A stretch of 64,000 bases of DNA from Pseudosulfitobacter pseudonitzschiae (lineage in GTDB: Bacteria > Pseudomonadota > Alphaproteobacteria > Rhodobacterales > Rhodobacteraceae). A program made the translations under genes and the position numbers. The number at the start of each line of letters is the position of its first letter. The stretch's first letter is position 1. Positions 8,480 to 17,579 of the stretch are shown piece by piece. The stretch covers positions 1,054,001 to 1,118,000 of the forward strand of contig NZ_CP022415.1 in the NCBI RefSeq assembly GCF_002222635.1, in the 5' to 3' direction. Under the pieces are notes generated by a model that was not told the origin of the DNA, did not search any database, and saw only the letters and a program-made list of their open reading frames with translations.

Positions 8480-11400
8480 TTACTCGGCTGCGCGCAGGCC
8501 GCTGTCCAGGCGCGGGTCTTTGGGAACGGTGGGCTTGGCCGTCTTTGCCTCGGTGGCACCATCATCCCAGATGATCTCGTGTGTGTCGGCGCGTTTGGCC
8601 TGCCGGTTCAGCGCCCAGTCGCGGGCGGCGTCGCTGGCACGGCCAAGGCTGAGCTTGGCCAGAAGGTGTGACAGCCACAGAACATAGGTGCCCAGCCATA
8701 CGCGGATCGCCAGCAGCGAGGGCGTGATGACCAGTGTCAGAACCGTCGCAATGCCCAGCCCAAAGACCACGGCGGTGGCCAACTGTTTCCACCACAGCGC
8801 TGTCGGGCTGTCGATGGTAAAGCCGCCGTTGATGAAATCCAGCGACAGGCCGAACATCATCGGCGCAAGACCCGCCATCGTGGTGATTGTGGTCAGTAAC
8901 ACGGGGCGGATGCGGTCCTGTGCCGTGCGGATGATCGCCTCGATCCTTGGCATGTAGCGTTCGTATTCCTGATAGGTGTCGATTAGAACGATGTTGTTGT
9001 TCACCACAATCCCCGCCAGCGCCACGATGCCGGTGCCGGTCATGATGATCGAGAATGCCTGATCCATGACCATCATCCCGATCAGCACACCGGCGGTGGA
9101 CAGTACCACGGCCCCCAGCACCAGCAGCGAATTGTAGACGCTGTTGAACTGCGCCAGCAGGATAATGAACATCAGCCCCAAGGCCGCCGTAAAGGCGGAA
9201 CTCAGGAATGCCTGACTTTCGGCCTGATCTTCCTGATCGCCTGTCCATTCCCATTCGACGCCCGCAGGCAAGGGTTTGGTGTCCAGCCACTTGGTGATTT
9301 CCGCGATGCGTTCGTTGGCGTTGACCGGCACCATGTGCAGGCTACCTTGGTCCAGATCGGCTTGCAGGTCGGCCGCGGTGCTGGTGGAGTCCAGTATCGC
9401 ATAGGTCGTGCCATCCTCGGCCCGCAGGGGGCCGTTCGGGTCAGCGGCAAGCGTAGCGACCGCATCGGCTGTGGTCGCGTCCGCGCCGGTGGCCTGTGCC
9501 GAGACCAGCTTTTGCAGATCGATCAGCACGCCCGCTTTGACGTCAAAATAGCGTTTCTGGTTCACACGGCTGATCTGCGCCAGCTTTGGCACCGGCGTGC
9601 GGGTGATAAAGTTCGACAGCGGCACCAGCCCGTCCGATGTGCGCACTTTCAGCGTATCCAAGGTGCTCAACAGGCGGTCCTGTTCGGGCAGACGCACGCG
9701 AATTTCGATCTCTTCGTCTGAGGTGTCAACGCGCATGGTGTCCAGCAGCAACCCGCGGGTCACCAGTTGTACCATCGCACCCACTGTTGCCACGTCAGCG
9801 CCGTACCGGCCCGCTTTTTCAACATCCACATCGATTTGCCAGTCGATGCCGGGCAGGGGGCGGGTGTCTTCGATCAGTTTCAGGCCGGGGGTTTGGTCGA
9901 ACTCGGTCCGTGCGATGGTCGTGGCTGTGATCAGGTCTTCCCAGTTGTCGCCCTTCAGGCGCAGGTGTACCGGCTTGGCCGAGGCCGGACCCATCGCCAG
10001 ATTGAGAATTTCGACACGAATACCGGGAATCTGGCCAAGCTGGCTGGTCAGGTCGTCGATCACCACATCGCCGTCAAAGTCGGGATCCTGTACGTCGCGC
10101 GTAAAGGTGTAGTTGATCAGCGGAATGGTAAAGACCGGCTCTTTGTGGCTGGGGCGGTCTTCCCACGGGATGGTTTCGATCTGCACCTGTCCGATCGCAT
10201 CTTTGGGGGATTGCGCGCCGCCGGTGTTGGCGTTCAGCCCGCCGGTGCCCGCAAAGGCAAAGGCGGTGGCCACGCCGGGGTGTTGCAGGATGATCTGCTC
10301 GGCCTGCCGAACCAGATCGTCCTTTTCGTCAAGCCCCAGATTACCGCGTGCCATCACATAGACGATTGCCTGCTCGGGTTCGGATTCGACAAAAAACTCG
10401 ACGCCGTTGTTGTTGTTCATGAACGTGATCAGCGTGGTGCCGACAAAGACGAAAACCGCGCCCACCATCACCAGCGGCATCACCGGATTGCCCGCGATAA
10501 AGGCCATCACATGACCAAAAGGCGAACGCTGATAGCCCGCGCGCACACGCTGTTTACGTTTGCCGATGGTCTTGGCCACCAGCCAGCGGCCACCGCGTCC
10601 CAGTCGCGCGATTACCGCCAGCGCGGCCAGAAACAACCCGCCCACACAGGCAAGCACGACACCACCTGTTGCGGCCGTCAGCACGATCACGCCAAAGGCG
10701 GTCGCAAAGGTGACCATGATGGATTGAAGGTTGGTCTGGTCCAGCGCAGCAAAGACATCGCCCAGCAGGGCGAAGACGGGCGGGCCGGCATCTGGCCCGT
10801 GGGGCACAAACGTCAGCGCCATCACCACACCGGCAACAGCGACAAACCCCACAATCAGCCCGATATGCGCGAACAATGGCAGCGATGCGATGCGGGCAAC
10901 ACTTTGCGATACCATGCGCTCCAACCGTCCGGTCACACCACCCATCACAGGCAGATAGATCAGCGCCACGATCAGAGAGGCCGACAGCACAAAGATGATG
11001 GTGACCGGCAACATGCCCATAAACTGGCCCGGTACACCGGGCCAGAACAGCATCGGCAGGAATGCACACAAGGTCGTTGCCGTGGACGAGATGACTGGCC
11101 AGAACATCCGCTTGGCCGCATCCACATAGGCCTGCATCGGGCCCACGCCTTCGGCCTGACGTTTGTCGGCATATTCGACCACCACGATGGCCCCGTCCAC
11201 CAGCATCCCCACGGCCAGAATCAGGCCGAACATGACAATGTTGGAAATCGAGATACCCATCAGCGCCAGCAGAACAAAACACAGCAGGAACGATGTGGGG
11301 ATCGCAAAGCCCACCAGCAGCGAGGCGCGCAGGCCAAGGGCGGCCAGCACCACGATCATCACCAGCGCAATGGCGGTAAAGACCGACCCCTGAAGCTGTT

Positions 11401-12400
11401 GCACCATCGAATTGACCACACGGCTTTGGTCGTTCGAGGTGCCGATGGTAACGGCGGCCTTCAATCCTTCGGGCCATTCGCCGGTCTGTTCGGCCACAGT
11501 TGCTTTGATCACGTCGGCGGTGTCGATCAGGTTGAAGCCTTTGCGTTTGACCACCTGCAGGGCGATCGTATCCGCACCGTTAAAGCGTGCGGTGCTTTCG
11601 CGGTCTTCAAAGGTCAGGTTGATCTCGGCAACGTCGCCCAGCGTGACCACGCGGTCGCCGTTGATCTTGACGGGCAGTGCATAAACATCCCGTGCGGTTT
11701 TGAACGACGAGGGGATTTTGACCGCAAAGCTACCGTGGGACGAAGTGATCTCGCCTGCGGCGATCAGCAGGTTGTTGTTCTGCACCACATTCACCAGCTC
11801 GGCGGCGGTAACGTTGTAGGCTTCCAGACGCAGCGGGTCGATGATCACTTCAAGCATCTCGTCGCGGTTGCCCGCTATCGGAGCCTCCAGCACAGCGTCC
11901 AGCGATTCAAGCTCGTCCTGCAAGTCCTTGGCCACGCGGGCCATCGTGCGTTCGGGCACGGGGCCGGACAGGTTGACGATGATGATCGGAAATTCGGAAA
12001 AGTTGAACTCTTCCACGGTGTATTGTTCAGCCCCGTCGGGGAATTTCGCCTGTGCGTTGTTTAGCGCGTCGCGGGCGTCGGCCATGACTTGGGTCTTGTC
12101 CCAGCCGAATTCGAATTCCAGCACGATGTTGGCATAGTTTTCGGCGGCGGTGGCGCTCATCTTTTTCAGGCCGGGCAAATCGGCCAGTTCGGTTTCCATC
12201 GGCTTGATCAAGAGCGCCTCGGCATCCGACGCCGAAATGCCGGGGAAGGGGGCGGTGACGATCAGCATCGGAATTTCGATGTCAGGCTCGCCCTCTTTGG
12301 GCAGACTGACATAGGCAAAGGCGCCGACCGTCAGGGACAGCACCACAAAGGCCAGAACCATCCGCGCCCGTGACGCGGCCCAATCGACAATGCCACTCAT
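8480..12400 (-). CDS. RND efflux pump, inner-membrane permease
   Basis: This encodes a 1306-residue HAE-type resistance-nodulation-division permease, expected to work as a trimer driven by protons and to export drugs, detergents or metabolites. Family landmarks are the N-terminal SLPKEGEPDIEIP block, two large periplasmic loops, and TM4 at about 385-410. The proton-relay region reads VDGAIVVVE, with D402 followed by Gly403 where AcrB has a second Asp. The TM10 equivalent is GIVVNNNIVLID. The protein is about 250 residues longer than AcrB; part of the excess is an unusual hydrophobic insert at about residues 505-625. It overlaps the adaptor stop by 4 bases (ATGA), so the two are coupled. Confidence 0.93.
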   Translation of the reverse strand: MSGIVDWAASRARMVLAFVVLSLTVGAFAYVSLPKEGEPDIEIPMLIVTAPFPGISASDAEALLIKPMETELADLPGLKKMSATAAENYANIVLEFEFGWDKTQVMADARDALNNAQAKFPDGAEQYTVEEFNFSEFPIIIVNLSGPVPERTMARVAKDLQDELESLDAVLEAPIAGNRDEMLEVIIDPLRLEAYNVTAAELVNVVQNNNLLIAAGEITSSHGSFAVKIPSSFKTARDVYALPVKINGDRVVTLGDVAEINLTFEDRESTARFNGADTIALQVVKRKGFNLIDTADVIKATVAEQTGEWPEGLKAAVTIGTSNDQSRVVNSMVQQLQGSVFTAIALVMIVVLAALGLRASLLVGFAIPTSFLLCFVLLALMGISISNIVMFGLILAVGMLVDGAIVVVEYADKRQAEGVGPMQAYVDAAKRMFWPVISSTATTLCAFLPMLFWPGVPGQFMGMLPVTIIFVLSASLIVALIYLPVMGGVTGRLERMVSQSVARIASLPLFAHIGLIVGFVAVAGVVMALTFVPHGPDAGPPVFALLGDVFAALDQTNLQSIMVTFATAFGVIVLTAATGGVVLACVGGLFLAALAVIARLGRGGRWLVAKTIGKRKQRVRAGYQRSPFGHVMAFIAGNPVMPLVMVGAVFVFVGTTLITFMNNNNGVEFFVESEPEQAIVYVMARGNLGLDEKDDLVRQAEQIILQHPGVATAFAFAGTGGLNANTGGAQSPKDAIGQVQIETIPWEDRPSHKEPVFTIPLINYTFTRDVQDPDFDGDVVIDDLTSQLGQIPGIRVEILNLAMGPASAKPVHLRLKGDNWEDLITATTIARTEFDQTPGLKLIEDTRPLPGIDWQIDVDVEKAGRYGADVATVGAMVQLVTRGLLLDTMRVDTSDEEIEIRVRLPEQDRLLSTLDTLKVRTSDGLVPLSNFITRTPVPKLAQISRVNQKRYFDVKAGVLIDLQKLVSAQATGADATTADAVATLAADPNGPLRAEDGTTYAILDSTSTAADLQADLDQGSLHMVPVNANERIAEITKWLDTKPLPAGVEWEWTGDQEDQAESQAFLSSAFTAALGLMFIILLAQFNSVYNSLLVLGAVVLSTAGVLIGMMVMDQAFSIIMTGTGIVALAGIVVNNNIVLIDTYQEYERYMPRIEAIIRTAQDRIRPVLLTTITTMAGLAPMMFGLSLDFINGGFTIDSPTALWWKQLATAVVFGLGIATVLTLVITPSLLAIRVWLGTYVLWLSHLLAKLSLGRASDAARDWALNRQAKRADTHEIIWDDGATEAKTAKPTVPKDPRLDSGLRAAE

Positions 12401-13710
12401 TCAGCAGCCTCCTGAAAGGTGGCGTCGACGGTGACGCCGGCGGTCACGAATTCCTGTCCGACCACGATCACATCGACTGCGTCGGGCAATCCTGTCAGCC
12501 AGACGCCCTTGGGTGTGTCGCGCAGCAGTTTGACAGGTTGGAATTGCACCACACCGTCAGTGGTCAGGGTGCGCAGGCCCAAGGTGCCCTCGTCGTTCAG
12601 GGTCAGGGCCGATTGCGGCAACAGATGCGCGGGTGCGCCATCGGTGGCAATCAGGATCTCGACAGTCTGGCCGTCGCTCAGGTTCATATCCGAGTTGGGA
12701 ATTTCAATTTCGACCCGAAATGTGCGGGTGGTCGCATCGGCAGAGCGCGACAGAAAGGACACGCGCCCCTGTACTTCGCCACCCGAGGCCAGACGCCCGC
12801 CGCCGATGGCACCCACATGCACGCGGCTCACTTCGGTTTCGGGGACAAAGGCCACCAGTTTGATCGGGTCCAGCTGGATCACCGTGGCGCACAGCGCGCC
12901 GGGTTGCATCAGACTGCCCAGTTCAGCGGTGTCGCTTTCCAGCAGGCCGGCAAAGGGGGCGTGGATTTCCAGCCGTTCAATTTCCTTTTCGGCGGCAGCC
13001 ACAGCCGCTTGGGCGGATTGAATACCCGCATCCGCCGATTGCAGCCCCGATTGGGCGGCTTGGACACCAGCACGGGCCGATTCCAATCCGGCGCGGGCAG
13101 AGGCGACCGTGGCATCGGCGCTTTTGACGCGGGTTTCAGCGGCAAAGCCGCCTTCGCTCAACTTGGTGGCGGCGTTCTGGTTGATCAGGGCTTCGTCCAG
13201 ACGTGCCTGCGCTTCGGCCACGCGGCTTTGTGCCTCGGGCACGCGGCTTTGTGCCTCGGACTTGCCTGCGCTTGCTTCCGAAAGGCGCGCCTGCGCTTCT
13301 TCCAGTGCCGCACCGCGGGTGCCGGGAGACAATTTGCACAGCAACTGGCCCGCCTCGACATATGTGCCCTTGGGCAGCGGTTCGGACATGACTGTGGATG
13401 TCGTTTCGGCTTTGACCTCGACCTGACGCTTGGCTTGGGTTTGGCCGCGCAGCACCACGGCGCTGTCGATTTCACGCGCCGTGGAATGTTGGGCCACGAC
13501 GCGGATCAGCGGCGCGGCGGCCGGCGCTTCCTGGCGGGGGGCGGCTGTTTCGGTTCCGGCCTCGGGGGCGGTGTCGCTGCGCAGATAGGCCATTGTGTCC
13601 TCGCGTTCGACGGTAAAAGCCAGCACGATGACAGCGACAACAATCGCCGCAAGGATAGAAAAAATACGCATATGCGCCCCGATTCGAATTCTACGTGTCG
13701 CTTCTGCCAT
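12397..13710 (-). CDS. RND efflux periplasmic adaptor (membrane fusion protein)
   Basis: This encodes a 437-residue HlyD/AcrA-type adaptor linking the RND permease to an outer-membrane channel. There is an N-terminal membrane anchor (about residues 15-34), a lipoyl half-motif near 95-125, a long alpha-helical hairpin with clear heptads (about 140-245, for example SARAGLESARAGVQAAQSGL), then beta-barrel and membrane-proximal domains. Part of the hairpin is coded by a tandem 21-bp repeat at 13219-13260. The start at 13710 gives an almost leaderless mRNA if the TATACT box just upstream is the -10; an internal ATG at 13671 (MRIFSIL) is an equally credible start. No outer-membrane channel gene is nearby. 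Confidence 0.9.
   Translation of the reverse strand: MAEATRRIRIGAHMRIFSILAAIVVAVIVLAFTVEREDTMAYLRSDTAPEAGTETAAPRQEAPAAAPLIRVVAQHSTAREIDSAVVLRGQTQAKRQVEVKAETTSTVMSEPLPKGTYVEAGQLLCKLSPGTRGAALEEAQARLSEASAGKSEAQSRVPEAQSRVAEAQARLDEALINQNAATKLSEGGFAAETRVKSADATVASARAGLESARAGVQAAQSGLQSADAGIQSAQAAVAAAEKEIERLEIHAPFAGLLESDTAELGSLMQPGALCATVIQLDPIKLVAFVPETEVSRVHVGAIGGGRLASGGEVQGRVSFLSRSADATTRTFRVEIEIPNSDMNLSDGQTVEILIATDGAPAHLLPQSALTLNDEGTLGLRTLTTDGVVQFQPVKLLRDTPKGVWLTGLPDAVDVIVVGQEFVTAGVTVDATFQEAAE
13219..13260. repeat. Tandem 21-bp direct repeat in the adaptor coiled coil
   Basis: Two adjacent copies of CACGCGGCTTTGTGCCTCGG plus one variable base occupy 13219-13239 and 13240-13260. On the minus strand each unit codes for seven residues (QSRVPEA, QSRVAEA type), exactly one coiled-coil heptad. 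Confidence 0.9.
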
Positions 13711-13741
13711 GCAGATGCTGACAGTATATGTACCTAATACA

Positions 13742-13759
13742 CTGAACTGACCAGTTCAG
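13742..13759. promoter_or_regulatory. Candidate operator palindrome upstream of the RND operon
   Basis: CTGAACTGACCAGTTCAG has perfect 8-bp arms around a 2-bp centre. On the minus strand it lies just upstream of a TATACT -10-like box that precedes the adaptor start. Size and symmetry resemble TetR-family operators of efflux operons (inference); no tetR gene lies within this window. Confidence 0.6.
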
Positions 13760-13914
13760 ATCATAAAATTACATCCTGCGGTGCAATTTCGCAAAAGGTC
13801 GCAGGTGGCGGGTTCGGGCGCGTGCCCCTTGGCTTGCGGGCATGTGCGCGTTAAGAGGGGCGAAACCGCGCCCCACCAGAGGGTCGGACCCTGTGACAGA
13901 CCCGAGGCCACGCC

Positions 13915-14592
13915 ATGAGCAATAACGACAGTTTTATTGACGAAGTGAACGACGAAGTCCGCCGCGACCGCCTGTATGGCATGTTGCGTCGTTATGGCTG
14001 GATCGCAGTGCTGGTCATTGTGCTGATCGTGGGCGGGGCGGCGTTTACCGAATGGCGCAAGGCACAGACCCGCGCCGAGGCAGAAGCCTTGGGTGACGCA
14101 ATGCTCAGCGCGCTGAAGCTGGACGACAGCGCCGCGCGCGCGGCTGCATTCTCGGAAATCGAGACTGGCCAGCCCTCGGCCCGTGCGGTGCTGAACTTTT
14201 TGACCGCGTCGGAGGAATTCGAGGCCGGAAACGTCCAAGAGGCCAATGCGCAGTTGCAAGAGGTTGCCAACAACAACGACGTGCCGCTGATCTACCGCCA
14301 GATCGCATCGTTCAAGATATTGGGGCAGGGCGCGGCCACGATGTCGGTCGAGGACCGCCGCGCAGGCTATGAGGCGCTGGCGCAACCGGGGGTGCCGCTG
14401 CGCCTGCTGGCGACAGAGCAACTGGCGATGATCGACGTGGAAACCGGCGATACAGATGCCGCGATTGCCCGTCTTAAAACCATTTTGGACGACAGTGAAG
14501 TGACGCCAGACTTGCAACAGCGGGCGCTACAGGTGATTGTGGCGCTGGGTGGGGAGCCCGACCTTGGCGCAAACGGCGCCAACGGCAACTGA
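13915..14592 (+). CDS. YfgM-like tetratricopeptide protein (SecYEG ancillary type)
   Basis: This encodes a 225-residue bitopic inner-membrane protein. A short acidic cytoplasmic N-terminus is followed by one membrane helix (about residues 23-43), then an alpha-helical periplasmic part with TPR-like repeats (ARAVLNFLTASEEFEAGNVQEANAQL and later). This matches the DUF2133/YfgM family, whose Escherichia coli member associates with the Sec translocon and periplasmic chaperones. The position directly upstream of bamB and der reproduces the conserved yfgM-bamB-der order and strongly supports the call. The start codon is preceded by GAGGCC. Confidence 0.85.
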   Translation: MSNNDSFIDEVNDEVRRDRLYGMLRRYGWIAVLVIVLIVGGAAFTEWRKAQTRAEAEALGDAMLSALKLDDSAARAAAFSEIETGQPSARAVLNFLTASEEFEAGNVQEANAQLQEVANNNDVPLIYRQIASFKILGQGAATMSVEDRRAGYEALAQPGVPLRLLATEQLAMIDVETGDTDAAIARLKTILDDSEVTPDLQQRALQVIVALGGEPDLGANGANGN

Positions 14593-14628
14593 ATACACGA
14601 CTAATTTGCCTCGGGACCAGAAACGACA

Positions 14629-15993
14629 ATGAGCAGAGCCATGAGATCGAAACCCATTTTCGCGGCGCGTTTGCCTTTGGCTCTGGCCCTTGGCGGCAGC
14701 CTGATCCTAAGCGCGTGTAACGAGCCCGAAACCATTCTGGCCGGCAAACGCGAGCCTGTCCGGTCGGTGTTGCAAAACCCCGATCCTGCCGATCTTGATG
14801 TGTCGGTTGCACCGGAAAACACCACACAGGCGATTTCGCTGCCTGTGGCGCAGAACAACGGGTCGTGGACACATTCCATCGGCACACCTGCCTATCGCAC
14901 CGTGCATCCGGCCCTGTCAGCAGCGCCCCAACGAATCTGGAGCGCCAACATCGGTCAGGGCGACAGCCGTCGCCAGCGCATTACCGCCGATCCGGTGGTG
15001 GACGCGGGCCGTATCTTTACCCTTGATAGCGGATCGACCGTCACGGCCACGTCCACTTCGGGCGAAACCCTTTGGCAGGCTGATGTGCGCCCCGAACGCG
15101 ATGATGCGGGCGATGCCACCGGTGGCGGTCTGGCCGTCAAGGATGGCACGCTTTATGTGTCCTCCGGCTATGGCGTGCTGACTGCGCTGGACACCACCAA
15201 CGGTGGCGTGCGCTGGACCCAGCAACTGGATGCTACAGGCTCTGGTGCGCCCACGGTTTATGGCGATCTGGTCTATCTGATGGCCGGAGACGACACAGGT
15301 TGGGCGATTGATACCAAAACGGGCCGCATAAGCTGGCAGGTAACGGGACCGACGTCGGTGTCGAATATTCTGGGCGCCCCTGCTCCCGCACTGACCGATG
15401 AACTGGCGATTTTCGCCTTTGGCTCGGGCGAGTTGCAGGCGGTGTTCCGCAAGGGTGGTTTGCGCCGCTGGGATGCGTCGGTGCTGGGTGAACGTCCGGG
15501 CCGTGCTCTGTCGAAGGTGGATGATGTCACCGGTACACCTGTTGTAGTTGGCAATACTGTTTATGCGGGCAATCAGGCGGGCCGTATGGTGGCGCTTGAT
15601 GCTGTGTCGGGTATGCGCCAGTGGACTGCCAACGATGGCGCGATCGACACGATGTACCCCATTGGCGGCAGCATCTTTGCGGTGACCGACCGCAACGAGC
15701 TGGTGCGTCTTGATGCCTCTGATGGCAGCCGTATCTGGGGCACCCGTTTGCCCAATTACGTCAAGGACCGCCCCAAGAAAATCGCGGAAGTCTATGCCCA
15801 CAATGGCCCCGTTGTGGCTGGTGGTCGCGTGCGCGTCGCCTCGTCCGATGGTCTGCTGCGCAGCTTTGATCCGGTCAGTGGCGCGCTTGTCGGCACCGCT
15901 GAAATACCGGGTGGCGCAACCACTGCACCCGTGGTCGCGGGTGGTACGTTGTACGTTGTCGGCCGCAACGGGCAATTGCACGCTTTCCGTTGA
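14629..15993 (+). CDS. bamB: Outer membrane assembly lipoprotein BamB
   Basis: This encodes a 454-residue PQQ-like beta-propeller lipoprotein of the outer-membrane beta-barrel assembly (Bam) complex. A lipoprotein signal ends in LILSAC with the modified Cys at residue 30 (26 if the second ATG at 14641 is used). Propeller blades recur with the typical VxALDxxxGxxxW pattern (VLTALDTTNGGVRW, MVALDAVSGMRQW, LVRLDASDGSRIW). It lies 36 bases after the YfgM-like gene and 69 bases before der, the usual order. I keep the first ATG, but the second gives a more compact signal peptide. Confidence 0.93.
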   Translation: MSRAMRSKPIFAARLPLALALGGSLILSACNEPETILAGKREPVRSVLQNPDPADLDVSVAPENTTQAISLPVAQNNGSWTHSIGTPAYRTVHPALSAAPQRIWSANIGQGDSRRQRITADPVVDAGRIFTLDSGSTVTATSTSGETLWQADVRPERDDAGDATGGGLAVKDGTLYVSSGYGVLTALDTTNGGVRWTQQLDATGSGAPTVYGDLVYLMAGDDTGWAIDTKTGRISWQVTGPTSVSNILGAPAPALTDELAIFAFGSGELQAVFRKGGLRRWDASVLGERPGRALSKVDDVTGTPVVVGNTVYAGNQAGRMVALDAVSGMRQWTANDGAIDTMYPIGGSIFAVTDRNELVRLDASDGSRIWGTRLPNYVKDRPKKIAEVYAHNGPVVAGGRVRVASSDGLLRSFDPVSGALVGTAEIPGGATTAPVVAGGTLYVVGRNGQLHAFR

Positions 15994-16062
15994 TGCGGAA
16001 TTGCGCTAGGGCGTGCTCTTTGGGGCGCGCATCCACGCGCCTGACCTGAACCGGAGACTGTC

Positions 16063-17538
16063 ATGTCTTTCACCCTCGCCATCGTGGGGCGGCCCAATGT
16101 GGGCAAGTCCACGCTGTTCAACCGCCTTGTGGGCAAGCGTCTGGCGCTGGTCGACGACCAACCCGGTGTGACGCGCGACCTGCGCGAAGGCGCGGCCCGT
16201 CTGGCCGACCTGCGCTTTACCGTGATCGACACCGCCGGTCTGGAAGAGGCCACCGACGAATCCCTGGAAGGACGGATGCGCAAGCTGACCGAACGTGCCG
16301 TGGACATGGCCGACATCTGCCTGTTCATGATCGACGCGCGGGCAGGGGTCACCCCCACCGACCAAGTGTTCGCGGAAATCCTGCGCAAACGCTCGGCCCA
16401 TGTGATTCTGGCCGCCAACAAGGGCGAAGGCTCTGCCGCCGATGCCGGCGTAATCGAGGCCTATAGCCTTGGTTTGGGCGAACCGATCCGCCTGTCTGCC
16501 GAACATGGCGAGGGGCTGAACGATCTGTACACCCATCTGATGCCGCTGGCCGATAAATTCGCCGAACGCGCCGCCGAAGATGCCCCCGAAGTCGACGTGA
16601 TTCTGGATGAGGACGAGGACGACATGGATGTCGTGCCGGTGCCCACCAATGCCAAACCGCTGCAAGTGGCCGTTGTGGGCCGCCCCAACGCGGGTAAGTC
16701 GACGCTGATCAACAAGATTCTGGGTGACGAACGTCTGCTGACCGGCCCCGAGGCAGGCATCACCCGCGACGCCATCTCGTTGCGGATCGACTGGGCGGGT
16801 GATGACGGTGTGCCTGTACCGATGCGGATATTCGACACCGCCGGTATGCGCAAAAAGGCCAAGGTTCAGGGCAAACTTGAAAAACTCAGCGTCGGTGACG
16901 GGCTGCGAGCCGTGAAGTTTGCCGAGGTTGTGGTTGTGCTGCTGGATGCGGCGATTCCCTTTGAACAACAGGATTTGCGCATCGCCGATCTGGCCGAACG
17001 CGAAGGACGTGCGGTCATCATTGCGGTGAATAAATGGGACATCGAGGACGACAAGCAGGACAAGCTGCGTGACCTGAAGGAAAGTTTCGAGCGGCTGCTG
17101 CCACAATTGCGCGGCGCGCCGTTGATCACTGTTTCGGCCAAAACGGGCCGTGGTCTGGACCGTTTGCACGCTGCTATCATGAAAGCCTATGACGTGTGGA
17201 ACCGCCGTGTGCCTACTGCCGCGCTGAACCGCTGGCTGAGCGGCATGGTTGAGGCACATCCGCCTCCCGCGCCGCAGGGCAAACGCATCAAGTTGCGGTA
17301 TATGACGCAGGCCAAAACGCGGCCGCCGGGGTTTGTGGTGATGTGTTCGCACCCCGACAAGGTGCCGGAAAGCTATTCGCGCTATCTGGTAAATGCGCTG
17401 CGGATTGATTTCGACATGCCGGGCACGCCGATCCGTCTGTATATGCGCGGGCAGAACGATTCGAACCCCTACAAGGGCCGCAAAAAGGCGCCGCCCTCCA
17501 AGCTGCGCAAACACACCGACGGTCGTCGCAGCAGCTGA
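16063..17538 (+). CDS. der: GTPase Der (EngA), ribosome assembly
   Basis: This encodes a 491-residue GTPase with two tandem G domains that assists 50S ribosomal subunit maturation. The first P-loop (GRPNVGKST) starts at residue 9 and the second (GRPNAGKST) near residue 206; DTAG and NKxD-type motifs follow each ([22 protein letters not shown]). A KH-like C-terminal domain binds RNA and ends in a basic tail ([14 protein letters not shown]). The linker between G domains is acidic, as usual. It is read after bamB, and the stop codon falls inside a perfect inverted repeat at 17525-17547. Confidence 0.98.
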   Translation: MSFTLAIVGRPNVGKSTLFNRLVGKRLALVDDQPGVTRDLREGAARLADLRFTVIDTAGLEEATDESLEGRMRKLTERAVDMADICLFMIDARAGVTPTDQVFAEILRKRSAHVILAANKGEGSAADAGVIEAYSLGLGEPIRLSAEHGEGLNDLYTHLMPLADKFAERAAEDAPEVDVILDEDEDDMDVVPVPTNAKPLQVAVVGRPNAGKSTLINKILGDERLLTGPEAGITRDAISLRIDWAGDDGVPVPMRIFDTAGMRKKAKVQGKLEKLSVGDGLRAVKFAEVVVVLLDAAIPFEQQDLRIADLAEREGRAVIIAVNKWDIEDDKQDKLRDLKESFERLLPQLRGAPLITVSAKTGRGLDRLHAAIMKAYDVWNRRVPTAALNRWLSGMVEAHPPPAPQGKRIKLRYMTQAKTRPPGFVVMCSHPDKVPESYSRYLVNALRIDFDMPGTPIRLYMRGQNDSNPYKGRKKAPPSKLRKHTDGRRSS

Positions 17539-17547
17539 TGCTGCGAC
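17525..17547. terminator. Hairpin overlapping the der stop codon
   Basis: A perfect 9-bp inverted repeat (GTCGCAGCA, loop GCTGA, TGCTGCGAC) includes the der TGA in its loop. It lacks a T-tract, so it may be an mRNA 3'-end stabiliser or a Rho-dependent end instead of a classical terminator. Confidence 0.5.
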
Positions 17548-17551
17548 CTCT

Positions 17552-17579
17552 CAGCGCACGTCGTCACAGACGTGCGCTG
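17552..17579. terminator. Hairpin overlapping the 3' end of the TspO-like gene
   Basis: A perfect 11-bp inverted repeat (CAGCGCACGTC, loop GTCACA, GACGTGCGCTG) contains the minus-strand stop codon at 17564-17566. It sits 4 bp from the preceding hairpin, between two convergent genes. No T-tract is present on either side. Confidence 0.55.

Noticed and set aside
9767-12064. 765-codon plus-strand frame inside the RND gene
   Set aside because: It is antisense to a clear RND permease and has unnatural composition (very rich in His, Gln and Arg).
16006-17514. 502-codon minus-strand frame opposite der
   Set aside because: Antisense shadow of Der with biased His/Gln/Arg composition.
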